A stretch of 52,596 nt of DNA from Chloroflexota bacterium (GCA_017993775.1 JAGOMA010000034.1:1-52596), one strand, 5' to 3'; counted from the first letter of the stretch, positions 7,755 to 17,419 are shown. Notes: generated by a model not told the origin, from the letters alone. Program-made: numbers and translations.

Positions 7755-8417
7755 ATGATGAATTGGCAAGATTGGCAGCCGCAATTTGAACGGTTTCTCC
7801 AACAGCAGGCCGCCGACCAGCCCGGCGACGCGGCGCATGACGCGGCGCATGTTCGCCGGGTCGTCGCTAGCGCTGTGCGTCTGGCGGAAATCGAAGGCGC
7901 GGAAATGGCTGTGGTGTTTCCGGCGGCCTGGCTGCATGATTGTGTGATTGTGCTAAAGGATTCTGCGCTGCGCTCGCAGGCGTCGCGGATGGCCGCGGAA
8001 ACGGCCGTTGCCTTCCTTCGCGCCCAACAATACCCGCCGCAATACCTGGAGGCCATCGCCCACGCCATCGCCGCCCACAGCTTTTCTGCCGGTATCGCGC
8101 CGCAAACTATCGAAGCTAAAGTGGTGCAAGACGCCGACCGTCTGGATGCGCTGGGCGCGGTGGGCATGGCGCGTACGTTCATGGTGGGCGGGGCGCTGCA
8201 ACGGCCGTTGTACCATCCATCAGACCCCTTCTGCGCGGCGCGCTCTGCCGATGACGCCGTTTCCACGCTGGACCATTTTTATTCCAAGTTGTTTAAATTG
8301 GCCGGAACCATGCAAACGGTCGCCGGTCGCCGGGAAGCGCAGCGGCGCACAGCTTTTATGCAGGCGTTTTTAACGCAGTTGGCAGGGGAAATTGGGGCGC
8401 AGGATCAACCTGCGTAG
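7755..8417 (+). CDS. HD-domain phosphohydrolase
   Basis: A 220-residue soluble protein of the YedJ-like HD family. Metal-binding residues are visible: H32 in AAHVRRVV, H61-D62 in AAWLHD and a late Asp in VVQDADRLDALG. The middle motif HAIAAHSF is also typical. Substrates of this family are generally unknown (nucleotide or phosphate ester hydrolysis expected). Start ATGATG at 7755 is preceded by GAGG. The 3' end overlaps the convergent GNAT gene by 13 bp. Confidence 0.85.
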   Translation: MMNWQDWQPQFERFLQQQAADQPGDAAHDAAHVRRVVASAVRLAEIEGAEMAVVFPAAWLHDCVIVLKDSALRSQASRMAAETAVAFLRAQQYPPQYLEAIAHAIAAHSFSAGIAPQTIEAKVVQDADRLDALGAVGMARTFMVGGALQRPLYHPSDPFCAARSADDAVSTLDHFYSKLFKLAGTMQTVAGRREAQRRTAFMQAFLTQLAGEIGAQDQPA

Positions 8418-9280
8418 CGGAGCGGGCGGCGCATGTGCAGGAGGCGGTAATCGCCGACGCGCTGAAAACCGAGCGCCATGTAGGCCTTTTGCGCCGGGAT
8501 GTTGTCGACGCCGGTGAAGAGGATGCCGGTTTCCACGCCTTCGGCGCGGGCATTGAGCAGCGAGGCGGCGACCACGCCACGGCCGTAACCCCGGCTGCGC
8601 CATTCCGGCGGGGTATAAACGCCGCCAACCTGGACGGCTTCTTTGGCGGTGGCGTTAAAGCCGCTGCAGGCGACGGCACGGCCGTCCTCCTCCAATACCC
8701 ACACGCGGCCCATTGATTCGGCAAATTCCAGGCTGTGGCGCGCGCGCTGCCACAATTCGGGCGTGTCGTGTTCGTGCATTTCTTCGATCATGTAAGCGAC
8801 TCGCCAGGCCGTTTGTTGGTCCAGATCGTCGGCGGTGAGGCGACGGCCGTGCCAGACCCCCGTTTGCAGCTTTTCCGGCACCATCAGATCGGCCAGGGCC
8901 AGGCTGTAGAGGTGTTCGGTTTCGTCCAGTTGGATGGCGTCGGCGGTGATGGCCAGGCTGTCTTTAACGCGCTGTACCTGGTCTGCCGGACCGATGAGTC
9001 CGTGGATGGGGCGGTTGGCGGCGGCGACGGCCGTGCGCCAGACATCATCCAGTTGGTCCGGCGCTTGCACCACCAGCATCCCATTCCAAAAAAGGGCGGC
9101 CGCGCCCACAATCGCCCCATCGACAAAAGCGGCGGCGTAAGTTCCCTGGTAGGGACGGCCGTTATCGGCCAGGCCGGCAATGCGCATATTGCCCAATAAA
9201 AACAGCGATGATTCGATGCGCGGCAGTAAAAACGTTTCTAAAATGGCTTGATCATCTGGGTGTAAAATGCGAATAGTCAT
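8405..9280 (-). CDS. GNAT family N-acetyltransferase
   Basis: A 291-residue protein with a degenerate N-terminal GNAT-like half and a clear C-terminal acetyl-CoA-binding half: VYTPPEWRSRGYGRGVVAASL is motif A (the RxxGxG/A pyrophosphate loop, about residues 215-235), followed by NIPAQKAYMALGFQRVGDY, the usual motif B end. Two-domain GNATs of this length act on small molecules or peptides; the substrate is not deducible. Convergent overlap with the HD gene may couple their expression by transcript interference. Confidence 0.85.
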   Translation of the reverse strand: MTIRILHPDDQAILETFLLPRIESSLFLLGNMRIAGLADNGRPYQGTYAAAFVDGAIVGAAALFWNGMLVVQAPDQLDDVWRTAVAAANRPIHGLIGPADQVQRVKDSLAITADAIQLDETEHLYSLALADLMVPEKLQTGVWHGRRLTADDLDQQTAWRVAYMIEEMHEHDTPELWQRARHSLEFAESMGRVWVLEEDGRAVACSGFNATAKEAVQVGGVYTPPEWRSRGYGRGVVAASLLNARAEGVETGILFTGVDNIPAQKAYMALGFQRVGDYRLLHMRRPLRYAG

Positions 9281-9431
9281 CAGGTTCGCCTTTGGGCTGT
9301 CTGGCAGGGAGACGGCTGGGCTGCCAGATTCACAGTCAATTCCAGGCTGTTGGGAAGAGAGTATACATGAGCTGCCATGCTTACGCTTGCCTGAGTTTCT
9401 GCTTAGGAATGCCTGCGGCCGGTAGAGCGCG

Positions 9432-9440
9432 TGTTATAAT
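9432..9440 (+). promoter_or_regulatory. Extended -10 promoter for the VanW gene
   Basis: TGTTATAAT is a perfect TATAAT with an upstream TGN extension, 37 bp before the start codon and upstream of an AGGAG ribosome site. No good -35 is visible, as expected for an extended -10 promoter. Confidence 0.6.
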
Positions 9441-9476
9441 GCCCAGGCTAAATTTTTGCGAGATTGAGGAGAGCTT

Positions 9477-11369
9477 ATGCAAGCTGCTGCGCCACAACGG
9501 CCGTCACCGGGTAACGGCCGTTTTAGTCGAAATCTAAGCTATTTTCTGGTTGCCCCGCTGACAGCTCTGGTGATTGTGAGTCTGTTTCTGGCTTTTAATG
9601 TTGCGACCTACCAAAACCAACACCGCGATGTGATTTATTCCGGCGTGTCGATGATGGGCGTGGACCTGAGCCTGATGACCCCGGAAGAGGCCAAAGCCGC
9701 TCTCGCGGAGGCGCTGCCTTTTGCGCAGGCAGGCTCGGTGACGTTTACCGATCCGGCCACCAATCAAACCTGGTCTAAATCGGCCAGCGAATTGGGCGCT
9801 ACGGCGGATGTAGACCGCATGGTGGACGAGGCGTTTAATGTCGGCCGGGAGGGCGGGCCAATCCGCCAGTTCCGCGATATGTTTACGGCCTGGTATTTTG
9901 GCCAGACGCTGGTGCCGACGATTATTTTGGACGAGGGGCAGTTGGACCAATCGTTGGCCGAGATGGCTGCGGAAATTGACCGCCCGGCCGTTGACGCGGC
10001 GTTTACCTCTGATGGCGGCAATACGACATATGTGGCCAGCCAGATGGGGCGGCGGTTGGATACGGCCGTTGTGCGCGAAAACTTGTTGGCCCCGTTGGCC
10101 GAATTTCGGCCGGTCGCGGTGACGCTGCCGATTGTGCCCACCCAGCCGCGCGTAGCCGACACTGGCGAAAGCTCGGCCCAAATCCAGCAAGCGCTCTCTG
10201 AACCGATGAACTTCTATTTGCCGGAACCATTGGAAGATGTGGATCTGGGCGTGCTCGAACTGTCGCCGGACCAATTGTCGCAGTGGGTGCGCGTGGAAAT
10301 GACGCTGGCGGCCGATGGCACGCAGCAGCCCAAACTGATCATTGATGAAAATGCCGTCCGGTACTGGATTTCGCAGTACGCCGACGAGATTTACAAGCTG
10401 CCGGTGAATGCCCGTTTTTATTTTGATGATGGAACCCAGCAGTTGGTCTTGGTATCGCCGCATGTGAACGGCCGTGAACTGGACGTCGATGCTACCCTAA
10501 ACCAATTCCTCGCCCAGGTAGACACCCCTAACCGCTCGGTGCCGCTGGTCGTTAAAGACATCGAGCCGCTGGTAAACGCCGAGGCCACCGCCGCAGAGCT
10601 GGGCATTACGGAACTCATCAGCGAAAAAGTCACCTGGTTCTATGGCTCTTCCGACGAACGCAAACACAATATCGCCCGCGCCGCCTCCAATTTTTACGGC
10701 ATCGTGGTCGCGCCTTATGAGGAGTTTTCCTTTAATAAATACCTGGGCAGCATCAGCGAAGCGGATGGTTACAGCGAGGGGTTGATTATTGTCGGCGGGC
10801 AGACCATCAAAGGGGTTGGCGGTGGCGTGTGCCAGGTTTCCACCACCCTGTACCAGACCGCGTTTTGGGCTGGCTTCCCCATTGTCAGCCGCTTGGAGCA
10901 TGGGTATTGGCTCAGTTATTACAACGACGGCGAAGGGCCGGGCATGGACGCCACCATTTATTCGCCGATTGTGGATTTTAAGTTTATCAACAACACGCCC
11001 TACCACCTGCTCATCGAAAATTATTACAGTGCGGAAAATGAGGCGCTGACTTTTAAGTTTTATTCCACCAGCATGGGACGCACCATCGAAAAAGATGGGC
11101 CAGTCTTTGAGAATGTTACCGAAGTGCCGGGGACGGATCAGGACCGCTGGGAATATGACCCGGATTTACCGGAAGGCACGGTGCAGCAGATCGATTGGGC
11201 GACTGAAGGCGCGGATGTTTACGTGACGCGCCGGGTGATAAACGCAGACGGTCAGGTGATCGAGGAACGCGTTTTTGCCAGCCATTACATTCCCTACCCC
11301 AACACCTATCATTATGGCCCCGGTGTGGAGCCATACGATTATTCCAAAGTGCCCAAAAGCGACCGCTAA
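9477..11369 (+). CDS. VanW family protein with peptidoglycan-binding-like repeats
   Basis: A 630-residue protein with an N-terminal membrane anchor (about residues 20-42), two YoaR/PG_binding_4-type segments (about 60-200 and 240-370, the first starting GVSMMGVDLSLMTPEEA) and a VanW domain (about 381-515) with the family hallmarks FYGSSDERKHNI, VAPYEEFSFN and GGGVCQVSTTLY. A G5-like beta tail completes it. VanW proteins occur in vancomycin-resistance clusters and in many Gram-positive-type envelopes; the biochemical role is unknown. GAGGAG lies 7-8 bp before the ATG. Two ACGGCCGT octamers fall within the first 15 codons. Confidence 0.92.
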   Translation: MQAAAPQRPSPGNGRFSRNLSYFLVAPLTALVIVSLFLAFNVATYQNQHRDVIYSGVSMMGVDLSLMTPEEAKAALAEALPFAQAGSVTFTDPATNQTWSKSASELGATADVDRMVDEAFNVGREGGPIRQFRDMFTAWYFGQTLVPTIILDEGQLDQSLAEMAAEIDRPAVDAAFTSDGGNTTYVASQMGRRLDTAVVRENLLAPLAEFRPVAVTLPIVPTQPRVADTGESSAQIQQALSEPMNFYLPEPLEDVDLGVLELSPDQLSQWVRVEMTLAADGTQQPKLIIDENAVRYWISQYADEIYKLPVNARFYFDDGTQQLVLVSPHVNGRELDVDATLNQFLAQVDTPNRSVPLVVKDIEPLVNAEATAAELGITELISEKVTWFYGSSDERKHNIARAASNFYGIVVAPYEEFSFNKYLGSISEADGYSEGLIIVGGQTIKGVGGGVCQVSTTLYQTAFWAGFPIVSRLEHGYWLSYYNDGEGPGMDATIYSPIVDFKFINNTPYHLLIENYYSAENEALTFKFYSTSMGRTIEKDGPVFENVTEVPGTDQDRWEYDPDLPEGTVQQIDWATEGADVYVTRRVINADGQVIEERVFASHYIPYPNTYHYGPGVEPYDYSKVPKSDR

Positions 11370-11391
11370 GTTGAATGAACTTTGGGGTTAC

Positions 11392-11434
11392 AGATTGGTC
11401 CAATCTTTGAGATTGGACCAATCTTGCCGGATTA
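11392..11434. repeat. GATTGGWCCAATC palindrome pair (intergenic repeat)
   Basis: Two 14-bp palindromes (AGATTGGTCCAATCT and AGATTGGACCAATCT) sit a few bases apart, just after the VanW gene. Similar pairs occur at 33333-33368, 45760-45787 and 51477-51510, and a single copy at 27079-27095. Confidence 0.85.
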
Positions 11435-11546
11435 ACAACCATCACGCCTGGCCGGGCAGCCCACAACCTGCTCTGCCAGGAATAGTTGTCTGTTAGCCCT
11501 CGATCCGTTACTTTTGTTTCCTTTTGGCGACTAATTGGTTAAGCCC

Positions 11547-13121
11547 ATGCGTATGTTCAAAAGGAAGGAATTGATCGACACTACTACGACTTTGGCGGAA
11601 ACGGCCGTTTCCGCCCCCTCTTCTTCCGCCCGCCTGAATCTTCGGCTTATGGCCACAGCCGGTTTGCTGTTGGTCCTATTCATGGGCTTTCTGTCCTTCG
11701 TCCAATTTGGCACAGACGCTCTGGCTGGTAATGATGGGTATTACCACATCAAAATGGGCTGGCTGATGGGGCGTGAAGGACTGACGCCCGATTTCCCCTA
11801 CCTGCCCCAAACCATCCTCAACGCCGACGCATTTTACGACCACCATCTGCTGTACCATGTTTACCTGGCGATTTTTGCCGCATTGGCCCCAGACCCGGCC
11901 ATCGACGGCGGCGCAGGGCTGACTTTGGCGGCCAAAATTGCCAGTATTTTGCTGCCGGCGCTGGCTTTTATGGCGCTGTGGTGGCTGCTGCGGGGGCAGG
12001 GGGTGCGTTTTGCGGCGGTGTGGGTGTTGGGGTTAACGGCCGTTTCCGCCGCCTTTTTGTATCGCATGAGCATGCCTCGGGCACAATCTGCCTCGCTGCT
12101 GGTGCTGGCGCTGGGCCTGCACTGGCTGCTGCAAAGTCGCTACCGTTGGCTGCTGCCCCTGGGGTTTGTTTATGTCTGGCTTTACAACGCGTTTCCGCTG
12201 CTGCTCGTGGTGGCCGGAGTGTATGTCGCCGCAAGCTGGCTGTTGGAGCGGCGGTTTGTCTGGCAAGCATTGGTTTACCCGGCGGCCGGCATTGCCCTGG
12301 GAGTGATCATCAACCCGTATTTCCCCGAAAATGTCACGTTCATCATCCATCACCTGCTGCCTAAACTCGGGGAATCGACGACGCAGGTGGGCAACGAGTG
12401 GTATCCATATGAAACGGCGACGCTGCTGCAAAATTCTGGTTTTGCGCTGGCGGTTTTTGTTTTGGGGATTTTTGGTCTGGGCTGGCGAACGAAGCGAATG
12501 GATAAGGCGACGCTGGTGGTGTTGGGAACGGCCGTGTTTTTTGGCTTCCTTCTCTTTCGTTCCCGCCGGTTTGTGGAATACTTTCCGGCCTTTGCGCTGC
12601 TGTTTGCCGCTCTGAGCCTGGCTCCGCTGCTTGAGGAATGGCTGGCCGGAAAGCGCGCCATTTTCTACCGGCTTACCCCTGTGGTAATGCTGCTTGTGTT
12701 GGCTTATCCCATGACTCAAACCCTGCTGGCCGCTCGTGACGACCTGGACGGCTCCAAACCGGCCGCCCAATATGCCGCCGCCGCCTTATGGCTGCGCGAC
12801 CATTCTGATCCCGGCGTGCGCATTTTCCAGACCGATTGGGATGATTTCACCCGCCTGTTTTTTTACAACACCGAGGCTGTCTACACGGCCGGATTGGACC
12901 CGACTTACACGGAGTTGTACGACGCCGACTTGTATAGGGAGTGGGTTCAGGTGACCAAAGGCAAAGTGGATTCGCCCAGCGAATTTATTAAAGCGCGGTT
13001 TGGCAGCGACTTTGTTTTTACGGATTTAAACCATGAAAATTTCTTGCAGAAGGCCGCTGATGACCCTGGTTTGGAAGAAGTGTATCGGGATGAGTACGCG
13101 GTGATTTTTGCCGTGCGGTGA
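11547..13121 (+). CDS. Polytopic GT-C-like membrane protein
   Basis: About 524 residues with a cytoplasmic N-terminus, a first membrane segment near residue 40 and roughly ten more to about residue 400, then a soluble C-terminal domain. The loop after the first membrane segment reads GNDGYYHIKMGW, similar to the acidic first loop of oligosaccharyl-transferase/GT-C enzymes. Probably a lipid-linked sugar transferase of the envelope, but the family is not certain. ATG at 11547 is preferred over an in-frame TTG at 11535; neither has a clear ribosome site. Confidence 0.7.
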   Translation: MRMFKRKELIDTTTTLAETAVSAPSSSARLNLRLMATAGLLLVLFMGFLSFVQFGTDALAGNDGYYHIKMGWLMGREGLTPDFPYLPQTILNADAFYDHHLLYHVYLAIFAALAPDPAIDGGAGLTLAAKIASILLPALAFMALWWLLRGQGVRFAAVWVLGLTAVSAAFLYRMSMPRAQSASLLVLALGLHWLLQSRYRWLLPLGFVYVWLYNAFPLLLVVAGVYVAASWLLERRFVWQALVYPAAGIALGVIINPYFPENVTFIIHHLLPKLGESTTQVGNEWYPYETATLLQNSGFALAVFVLGIFGLGWRTKRMDKATLVVLGTAVFFGFLLFRSRRFVEYFPAFALLFAALSLAPLLEEWLAGKRAIFYRLTPVVMLLVLAYPMTQTLLAARDDLDGSKPAAQYAAAALWLRDHSDPGVRIFQTDWDDFTRLFFYNTEAVYTAGLDPTYTELYDADLYREWVQVTKGKVDSPSEFIKARFGSDFVFTDLNHENFLQKAADDPGLEEVYRDEYAVIFAVR

Positions 13122-13215
13122 TGGGGCGGAGGGGGAAAATACCCCAAATTTACAGGATACCGTTACTTTTTAGGCCCCGTCAACGACTATTTAAGCAAAG
13201 GAAATTGGAACGATA

Positions 13216-13282
13216 CAGACCACAAAGGTTTGCCTGGTAACAAGCCCTTGGGGTCTTGCCGGAGAAACCTGAACAGTTACAG
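13216..13282. repeat. AGACCCCAAGGGTTT-type inverted-end repeat, degenerate copy
   Basis: A degenerate left end (CAGACCACAAAGGTTT) and a good right end (AAGCCCTTGGGGTC) are followed by the shared flank TTGCCGGAGAAACCTGAACA. The same right end and flank occur at 38268-38300. Confidence 0.75.
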
Positions 13283-13311
13283 CGAATTTATTGTTAGCGA
13301 GGCGTATTGAG

Positions 13312-14010
13312 ATGAAAAAAGAGTCAATTTTTTATGTATTTGTAACCGTTCTGATCCTGTGTGTGGTTGTGGTTGCGTGCAGCCCAGCGGCTGCCATGCC
13401 GGAACCGGCGCCGGCCATCATCAATCCGGCAGACGCTCCGGCTAATGTTTTGATTGAGGCCGCATCTGTTGTGGATTCGGTTGAAGATGCAGCGTCCAAT
13501 GCTGGCAGCGATTTGGCGACCGACGGCAGCCAATTGGCTGATGATAGGCAGGCGGCTGATGATTCTAGCGCGGGGGCAGGTGTGGAATTGGCTCCCCTGG
13601 TGGTAAACGGCCGTAACACGGCCGTTCTCGGTCAAACCGCTGCCACTCTGTCCGGCAGCCATACACGCAGCAACATGGTGACAGGTGCTAACGCCAACGA
13701 CGACAATTCGAACGATAACGACGACAACAACAGCAACGCTGACAATTTGAACGATAACGCCAGTAACAGCAACGACGACAATTCGAATGACGACAATTCC
13801 AACAGCAGCAACAGCAACGCCAACGACGACAACGCCAACGACGATAATGGTAATAACGAAAACGAAGACAACAACAGTAACGACGACAACGCCAACGATA
13901 ATGACAATCATGACGATGACAATGATCCTGGCGAGAATGACAATCATGGCGACGACAGCCAAAACAACAACGACGGTGTGAGCCAAAACGACAATGGCAA
14001 TGGTGATTAG
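13312..14010 (+). CDS. Lipoprotein with Asp/Asn/Ser-rich tail
   Basis: About 232 residues. The N-terminus MKKESIFYVFVTVLILC leads to a lipobox-like VVVACS, so a lipid-anchored exported protein is likely. Residues about 25-125 are Ala/Asp-rich and unstructured-looking. From about residue 126 to the end the chain is almost entirely D, N and S with some G/E/H, built from (N)DDNSND-like steps. I recognise no catalytic domain. A very similar tail ends the DUF5667 protein two genes on. The ATG at 13312 is chosen for the signal peptide; an in-frame start at 13291 is less likely. It precedes the sigma-factor gene by 73 bp. The reverse-strand reading frame across the tail is an artefact. Confidence 0.8.
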   Translation: MKKESIFYVFVTVLILCVVVVACSPAAAMPEPAPAIINPADAPANVLIEAASVVDSVEDAASNAGSDLATDGSQLADDRQAADDSSAGAGVELAPLVVNGRNTAVLGQTAATLSGSHTRSNMVTGANANDDNSNDNDDNNSNADNLNDNASNSNDDNSNDDNSNSSNSNANDDNANDDNGNNENEDNNSNDDNANDNDNHDDDNDPGENDNHGDDSQNNNDGVSQNDNGNGD

Positions 14011-14083
14011 AACCGCAGCAGGAAGGACATTGAATCCCTTCATGATTGGTCTTGGGTAGTCCACGCCTGATGAACTTTGACAA

Positions 14084-14737
14084 ATGCGTTATAATCGACC
14101 ACCAGCAGCTCGTCCGCAGGCCATAACAAGCTCTTCATTATGGACTGACCGGCACAAGCCTATTCCAAGCTCCGTGGAGACAAGACGCTACGTGCAAGAC
14201 GAATTATTACTCCTTGATCGTGCTCGCTCACTAGATTCAGACGCGCTCACCGAAATTCATAACATCTATTACGCGCCGATTTTTCGTTACATTCTTTTGC
14301 GCGTAAACGATCATGATGTGGCCGAAGACCTGACAAGTGACGTTTTTATTCGTCTATTAAGCGCCCTGCGAGACCACACCGCGCCACAAAATACCTTGCG
14401 CGGCTGGCTTTTTGCCGTGGCCTCCAGGGTTGTGAAAGATCATTATCGTCGGCATTACCGCTCCCGCGAGATGGAATTGGATGAAGGCTTGCCGTCTCGG
14501 CAAGAAAAACCGGATGACAAAGTTGAAGCCAATATGACCAAAGAAGCGCTCCGCGAAGCGGTGGTGGAATTAACAGAAGATCAACAAAATGCGCTGGCTT
14601 TACGATTTGGCTTTGGTATGTCGATTCAAGAAACGGCGCAAACGATGGGCAAAACGGAAGGCTCGGTAAAGATGTTACAAGCGCGAGCTGTCGCCACGCT
14701 GGCGCGCCGGCTAATGCCGGGAAGAGTGAATGAATGA
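14084..14737 (+). CDS. ECF-type RNA polymerase sigma factor
   Basis: Up to 217 residues. Sigma region 2 ([27 protein letters not shown]..., about residues 60-130) and sigma region 4 ([34 protein letters not shown], about 160-205, a helix-turn-helix) are clear. The stop overlaps the ATG of the DUF5667 gene (ATGA), indicating translational coupling with a probable membrane regulator. The start is uncertain: a TATAAT at 14090-14095 lies within codons 3-4 of the 14084 reading, so translation may begin at GTG 14174 or 14192, and the first 30 residues look unlike sigma factors. No ACGGCCGT octamer is present in the gene. Confidence 0.9.
   Translation: MRYNRPPAARPQAITSSSLWTDRHKPIPSSVETRRYVQDELLLLDRARSLDSDALTEIHNIYYAPIFRYILLRVNDHDVAEDLTSDVFIRLLSALRDHTAPQNTLRGWLFAVASRVVKDHYRRHYRSREMELDEGLPSRQEKPDDKVEANMTKEALREAVVELTEDQQNALALRFGFGMSIQETAQTMGKTEGSVKMLQARAVATLARRLMPGRVNE
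14090..14095 (+). promoter_or_regulatory. Possible -10 box for the sigma/DUF5667 operon
   Basis: TATAAT within GCGTTATAATCGACC, the same GTTATAAT context as at 9433, 40856 and 42060. A TTGACA at 14077-14082 is too close to be its -35. If real, the mRNA begins near 14102 and the sigma start must be downstream. Confidence 0.4.
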
Positions 14738-15807
14738 ATACGGAATTTGAAAAAATCCTCATCGACAGTTTAGATGCGTTGGATCGAGGTGACTCTATAG
14801 CGGCTGTATTGAGCCGGTATCCTGGGCAAGAAGAGACCTTACGGCCGTTTCTCGAAACCGCCGCTCTGTTTACCGATCTTAACCTTCAGCCGTCGCTGGC
14901 CGCTCAATCCCGCTCCAAACAAGCATTCCTGGCGCAGGCCAACGCCCTTCGTCCGCGCCCGGCTGGCGTAGTCTGGTGGCGGCGTTGGCAGCGTGCCCTG
15001 GTTCCGGCATTCGCTCTGCTCGTCGTTTTTTTGCTGTTCTCGGCCGCGCTGTTGCCCTTATCGGCCAGTGCCATGCCCGGCGACGCCCTCTACAGCGTCA
15101 AACGCCTGGCCGAAAACGGCCGTCTCGCCACCACCGGCAGCGCCGACCGTAAGCTAGAACTTATCGAAGGTTATAAAGAAACACGCCGTTTGGAAATTCA
15201 ACAAATTCTCGCCGCCAATCAAGACATTGATGGCCTCGTTTTTGAAGGCATCATTGAAACCATGGGCGAAACCAACTGGCAAATTAGTGGCCTGGCCGTG
15301 GAAATTGCGCCGAGCACCCAAATTGTAGGCAAACCGCAGATGGGATTGTTGGCCATTGTCCATGGGCGTACCCGCCAGGGCGCTTTTATCGCCCAATCCA
15401 TCCTCATTCCTGGCGAGGGCATGACCCTGATTTTGCCCACGCCTACCCAAACGCCCAGCGCAACGTCCACGCATACGGCCGTTCCTTCAACCACACTCAC
15501 GCCTACACCCACCCAAACCCTGGAACCCACGGCCACGCATACATCGTCGCCCACCGCCACCCACACACCATCACCCACCGCTACCCGTCGTCCGCCCACC
15601 GCGACACCCACGGCAACGGCCGTGCCAGCCGCCACCATCACCAATACACCTGTCCCACAGCCCACCAGTGACGACAACAGCAACGACAACAGCGACGACA
15701 GCGACAACAGCGACGACAGCGACGACAACGACAACCATGACAACAGCAATGACAACGATAGTGGCAGTGATAACACCAGCAACGACAATCACAACTCAAA
15801 CGACTAA
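14734..15807 (+). CDS. DUF5667 membrane protein (putative anti-sigma partner) with Thr/Pro and Asp/Asn tail
   Basis: 357 residues. A cytoplasmic N-terminal ~80 residues (helical, anti-sigma-like position) are followed by a membrane segment (about 86-112) and a DUF5667 region (about 119-160: [13 protein letters not shown]...[16 protein letters not shown]). A DUF5666-like small beta domain comes next (about 170-230, [20 protein letters not shown]), then a Thr/Pro stalk (230-310, TPTPTQT repeats) and a Ser/Asp/Asn tail (312-357). Gene overlap with the ECF sigma factor and the topology suggest it controls that sigma in response to an extracellular signal; this is inference. The tail mirrors that of the lipoprotein at 13312. 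Confidence 0.85.
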   Translation: MNTEFEKILIDSLDALDRGDSIAAVLSRYPGQEETLRPFLETAALFTDLNLQPSLAAQSRSKQAFLAQANALRPRPAGVVWWRRWQRALVPAFALLVVFLLFSAALLPLSASAMPGDALYSVKRLAENGRLATTGSADRKLELIEGYKETRRLEIQQILAANQDIDGLVFEGIIETMGETNWQISGLAVEIAPSTQIVGKPQMGLLAIVHGRTRQGAFIAQSILIPGEGMTLILPTPTQTPSATSTHTAVPSTTLTPTPTQTLEPTATHTSSPTATHTPSPTATRRPPTATPTATAVPAATITNTPVPQPTSDDNSNDNSDDSDNSDDSDDNDNHDNSNDNDSGSDNTSNDNHNSND

Positions 15808-16355
15808 CCAGGAGACAGCTCTGCCCTGCCTTGCCGTACATTCGGCCCTGTGTTACCATCTTGGGATTATTGCAGATTGATTCCCTGGCCTAATTTATTT
15901 TTTGGTTAATCACGGTGTCGGCAGAAATAAGCGCAACGAGTTTATGATTTCCTTACAATCTACCCGGTCAGCCTGCTTACAAATGAGTTGACTGTACCTG
16001 ATCAGCAGCACACAAGCTTTAACTTGGCCTCCAGGTAGAAAAATAATTCAGCCGCTACATCGTAAGCAAATTTGCTTACGACACTGGCCGGAAACCGCCG
16101 ACAAGACAAGGCATCGTATTATCGAAAGCTCATGCCGGGTGAATATGCAATAATGCATGTTCACCCGTTTTTGTTATCGCCCGTCACTGTGTAAGTCCGC
16201 AGGTAAACCACTCTGGGCTTTAAGATCAACCCGGTAAATACAAGTTTGGCGGCACCCATCGCCTTGAAAATGGAACAGAAAAAGAAGCTTAAATCGTTCG
16301 ACATGTGGCCCACATCCTGTCGTTCATCTGCGCTAGAAGGAATAGGCAATCCATC
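15808..16355. other. Gene-poor stretch with palindrome and terminator
   Basis: I see no convincing coding frame here. It holds a perfect 22-bp palindrome (TCGTAAGCAAATTTGCTTACGA, about 16059-16080) and a strong terminator at 16136-16172. There is no ACGGCCGT in this stretch. A small untranslated RNA ending at the terminator is possible, but no family is recognised. Confidence 0.4.
16136..16172 (+). terminator. Intrinsic terminator in the 15.8-16.3 kb gap
   Basis: CGGGTGAA pairs with TTCACCCG, with an inner TGCA/TGCA stem, followed by TTTTT. It lies about 330 bp past the DUF5667 stop, so it ends either a long 3' UTR or a separate small RNA. Confidence 0.85.
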
Positions 16356-17417
16356 ATGGGGTTTGTGAGTATCGAATTTATATTTCGGTTGATTGGCGCC
16401 ATACTCGGCACGATTGGCGGTGGCATATTAGGCACACGAATTGCTTTTTATATCGGTGCGCCAACCGAAGCAACGATTATAGTCTTGGCATTGTTGGGAT
16501 TTCTTTGCGGTCTCATTCTGACGCCCTACTTTACCACGCGCCCAATGCGTTTCATTGCCCACCGACTCTCCAACATGCCGCCGGATAAGTTAACGGCCGT
16601 CATCGCCGGCCTGTTCCTGGGACTCGTCGCCGCTGCTTTACTTACTCTGCCGCTCTCCCTTTTACCCACTCCCTTCGGCCAGATCGCTCCCCTCATTGCC
16701 GCAATTATATTTTGCTACCTCAGCATCGTCATTCTGATCGCCCGCCGCGCCGACCTGCAAGCCTTTATTAATAATTTTCGGTCTAACGGCCACCCCACAC
16801 CCGGCGTTAACCTGGCGCCGGTTTTTGAAGAAACGTTTGTGCTGCTCGATACCAGTGTGATCATCGACGGCCGTATCGCCGACATCAGCCGCACCGGTTT
16901 CCTACGCGACACCCTGTTAATCCCCAACTTCATCCTCTTCGAATTGCAGCACATCGCCGACAGCGCCGACCCCCTCCGCCGCAGCCGCGGCCGACGCGGT
17001 TTGGAAATCCTGGCCGAACTGCAAAACGAACCCATCATCCGCACCGAAATTAAAGACATAGACGTCAGCGAAGCCCGCGAAGCCGACACCAAACTGGTCG
17101 CCCTGGCTCGCCACCTGCATTGCCCCATCATGACCAACGACTACAACCTGAATCGCGTCGCCGAAATTCAGGGCGTCACCGTTCTCAACGTCAACGACCT
17201 GGCCAATGCGGTGAAAGCGGTTTTCCTGCCTGGCGAAACGCTCCACGTCAAAATCATCCAACAAGGCCGCGAAACCGATCAAGGCGTTGGCTACCTGGAA
17301 GATGGCACTATGGTGGTGGTAGAAAATGGCAATCATCTCATCGACGCCGATGCTCGTGTCACCGTAACGAAGGTGCTGCAAACCACAGCCGGGCGCATGA
17401 TTTTTGCCAAGGTTTAG
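16356..17417 (+). CDS. PIN-TRAM domain membrane protein (YacL-like)
   Basis: 353 residues. Four membrane segments (residues about 5-135) lead to a PIN nuclease domain (about 158-285, first acidic residue in VLLDTSVIIDGR, later acidics in EADTKLVALA and TNDYN) and a C-terminal TRAM RNA-binding domain (about 295-353). This is the architecture of Bacillus YacL, a membrane-anchored putative RNase. ATG 16356 is chosen because homologues start with the membrane segment; an in-frame GTG at 16305 adds 17 unlikely residues. The stop is followed 2 bp later by gltX, so the two form an operon. Confidence 0.9.
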   Translation: MGFVSIEFIFRLIGAILGTIGGGILGTRIAFYIGAPTEATIIVLALLGFLCGLILTPYFTTRPMRFIAHRLSNMPPDKLTAVIAGLFLGLVAAALLTLPLSLLPTPFGQIAPLIAAIIFCYLSIVILIARRADLQAFINNFRSNGHPTPGVNLAPVFEETFVLLDTSVIIDGRIADISRTGFLRDTLLIPNFILFELQHIADSADPLRRSRGRRGLEILAELQNEPIIRTEIKDIDVSEAREADTKLVALARHLHCPIMTNDYNLNRVAEIQGVTVLNVNDLANAVKAVFLPGETLHVKIIQQGRETDQGVGYLEDGTMVVVENGNHLIDADARVTVTKVLQTTAGRMIFAKV

Positions 17418-17419
17418 CC

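Noticed and set aside
9534..10463. 309-residue minus-strand frame
   Set aside because: Antisense to vanW-family gene; compositionally unlike a protein.
13324..14064. 246-residue hydrophobic minus-strand frame
   Set aside because: Val/Ile-rich product arises mechanically from reading the GAC/AAC tail in reverse; no start signals.
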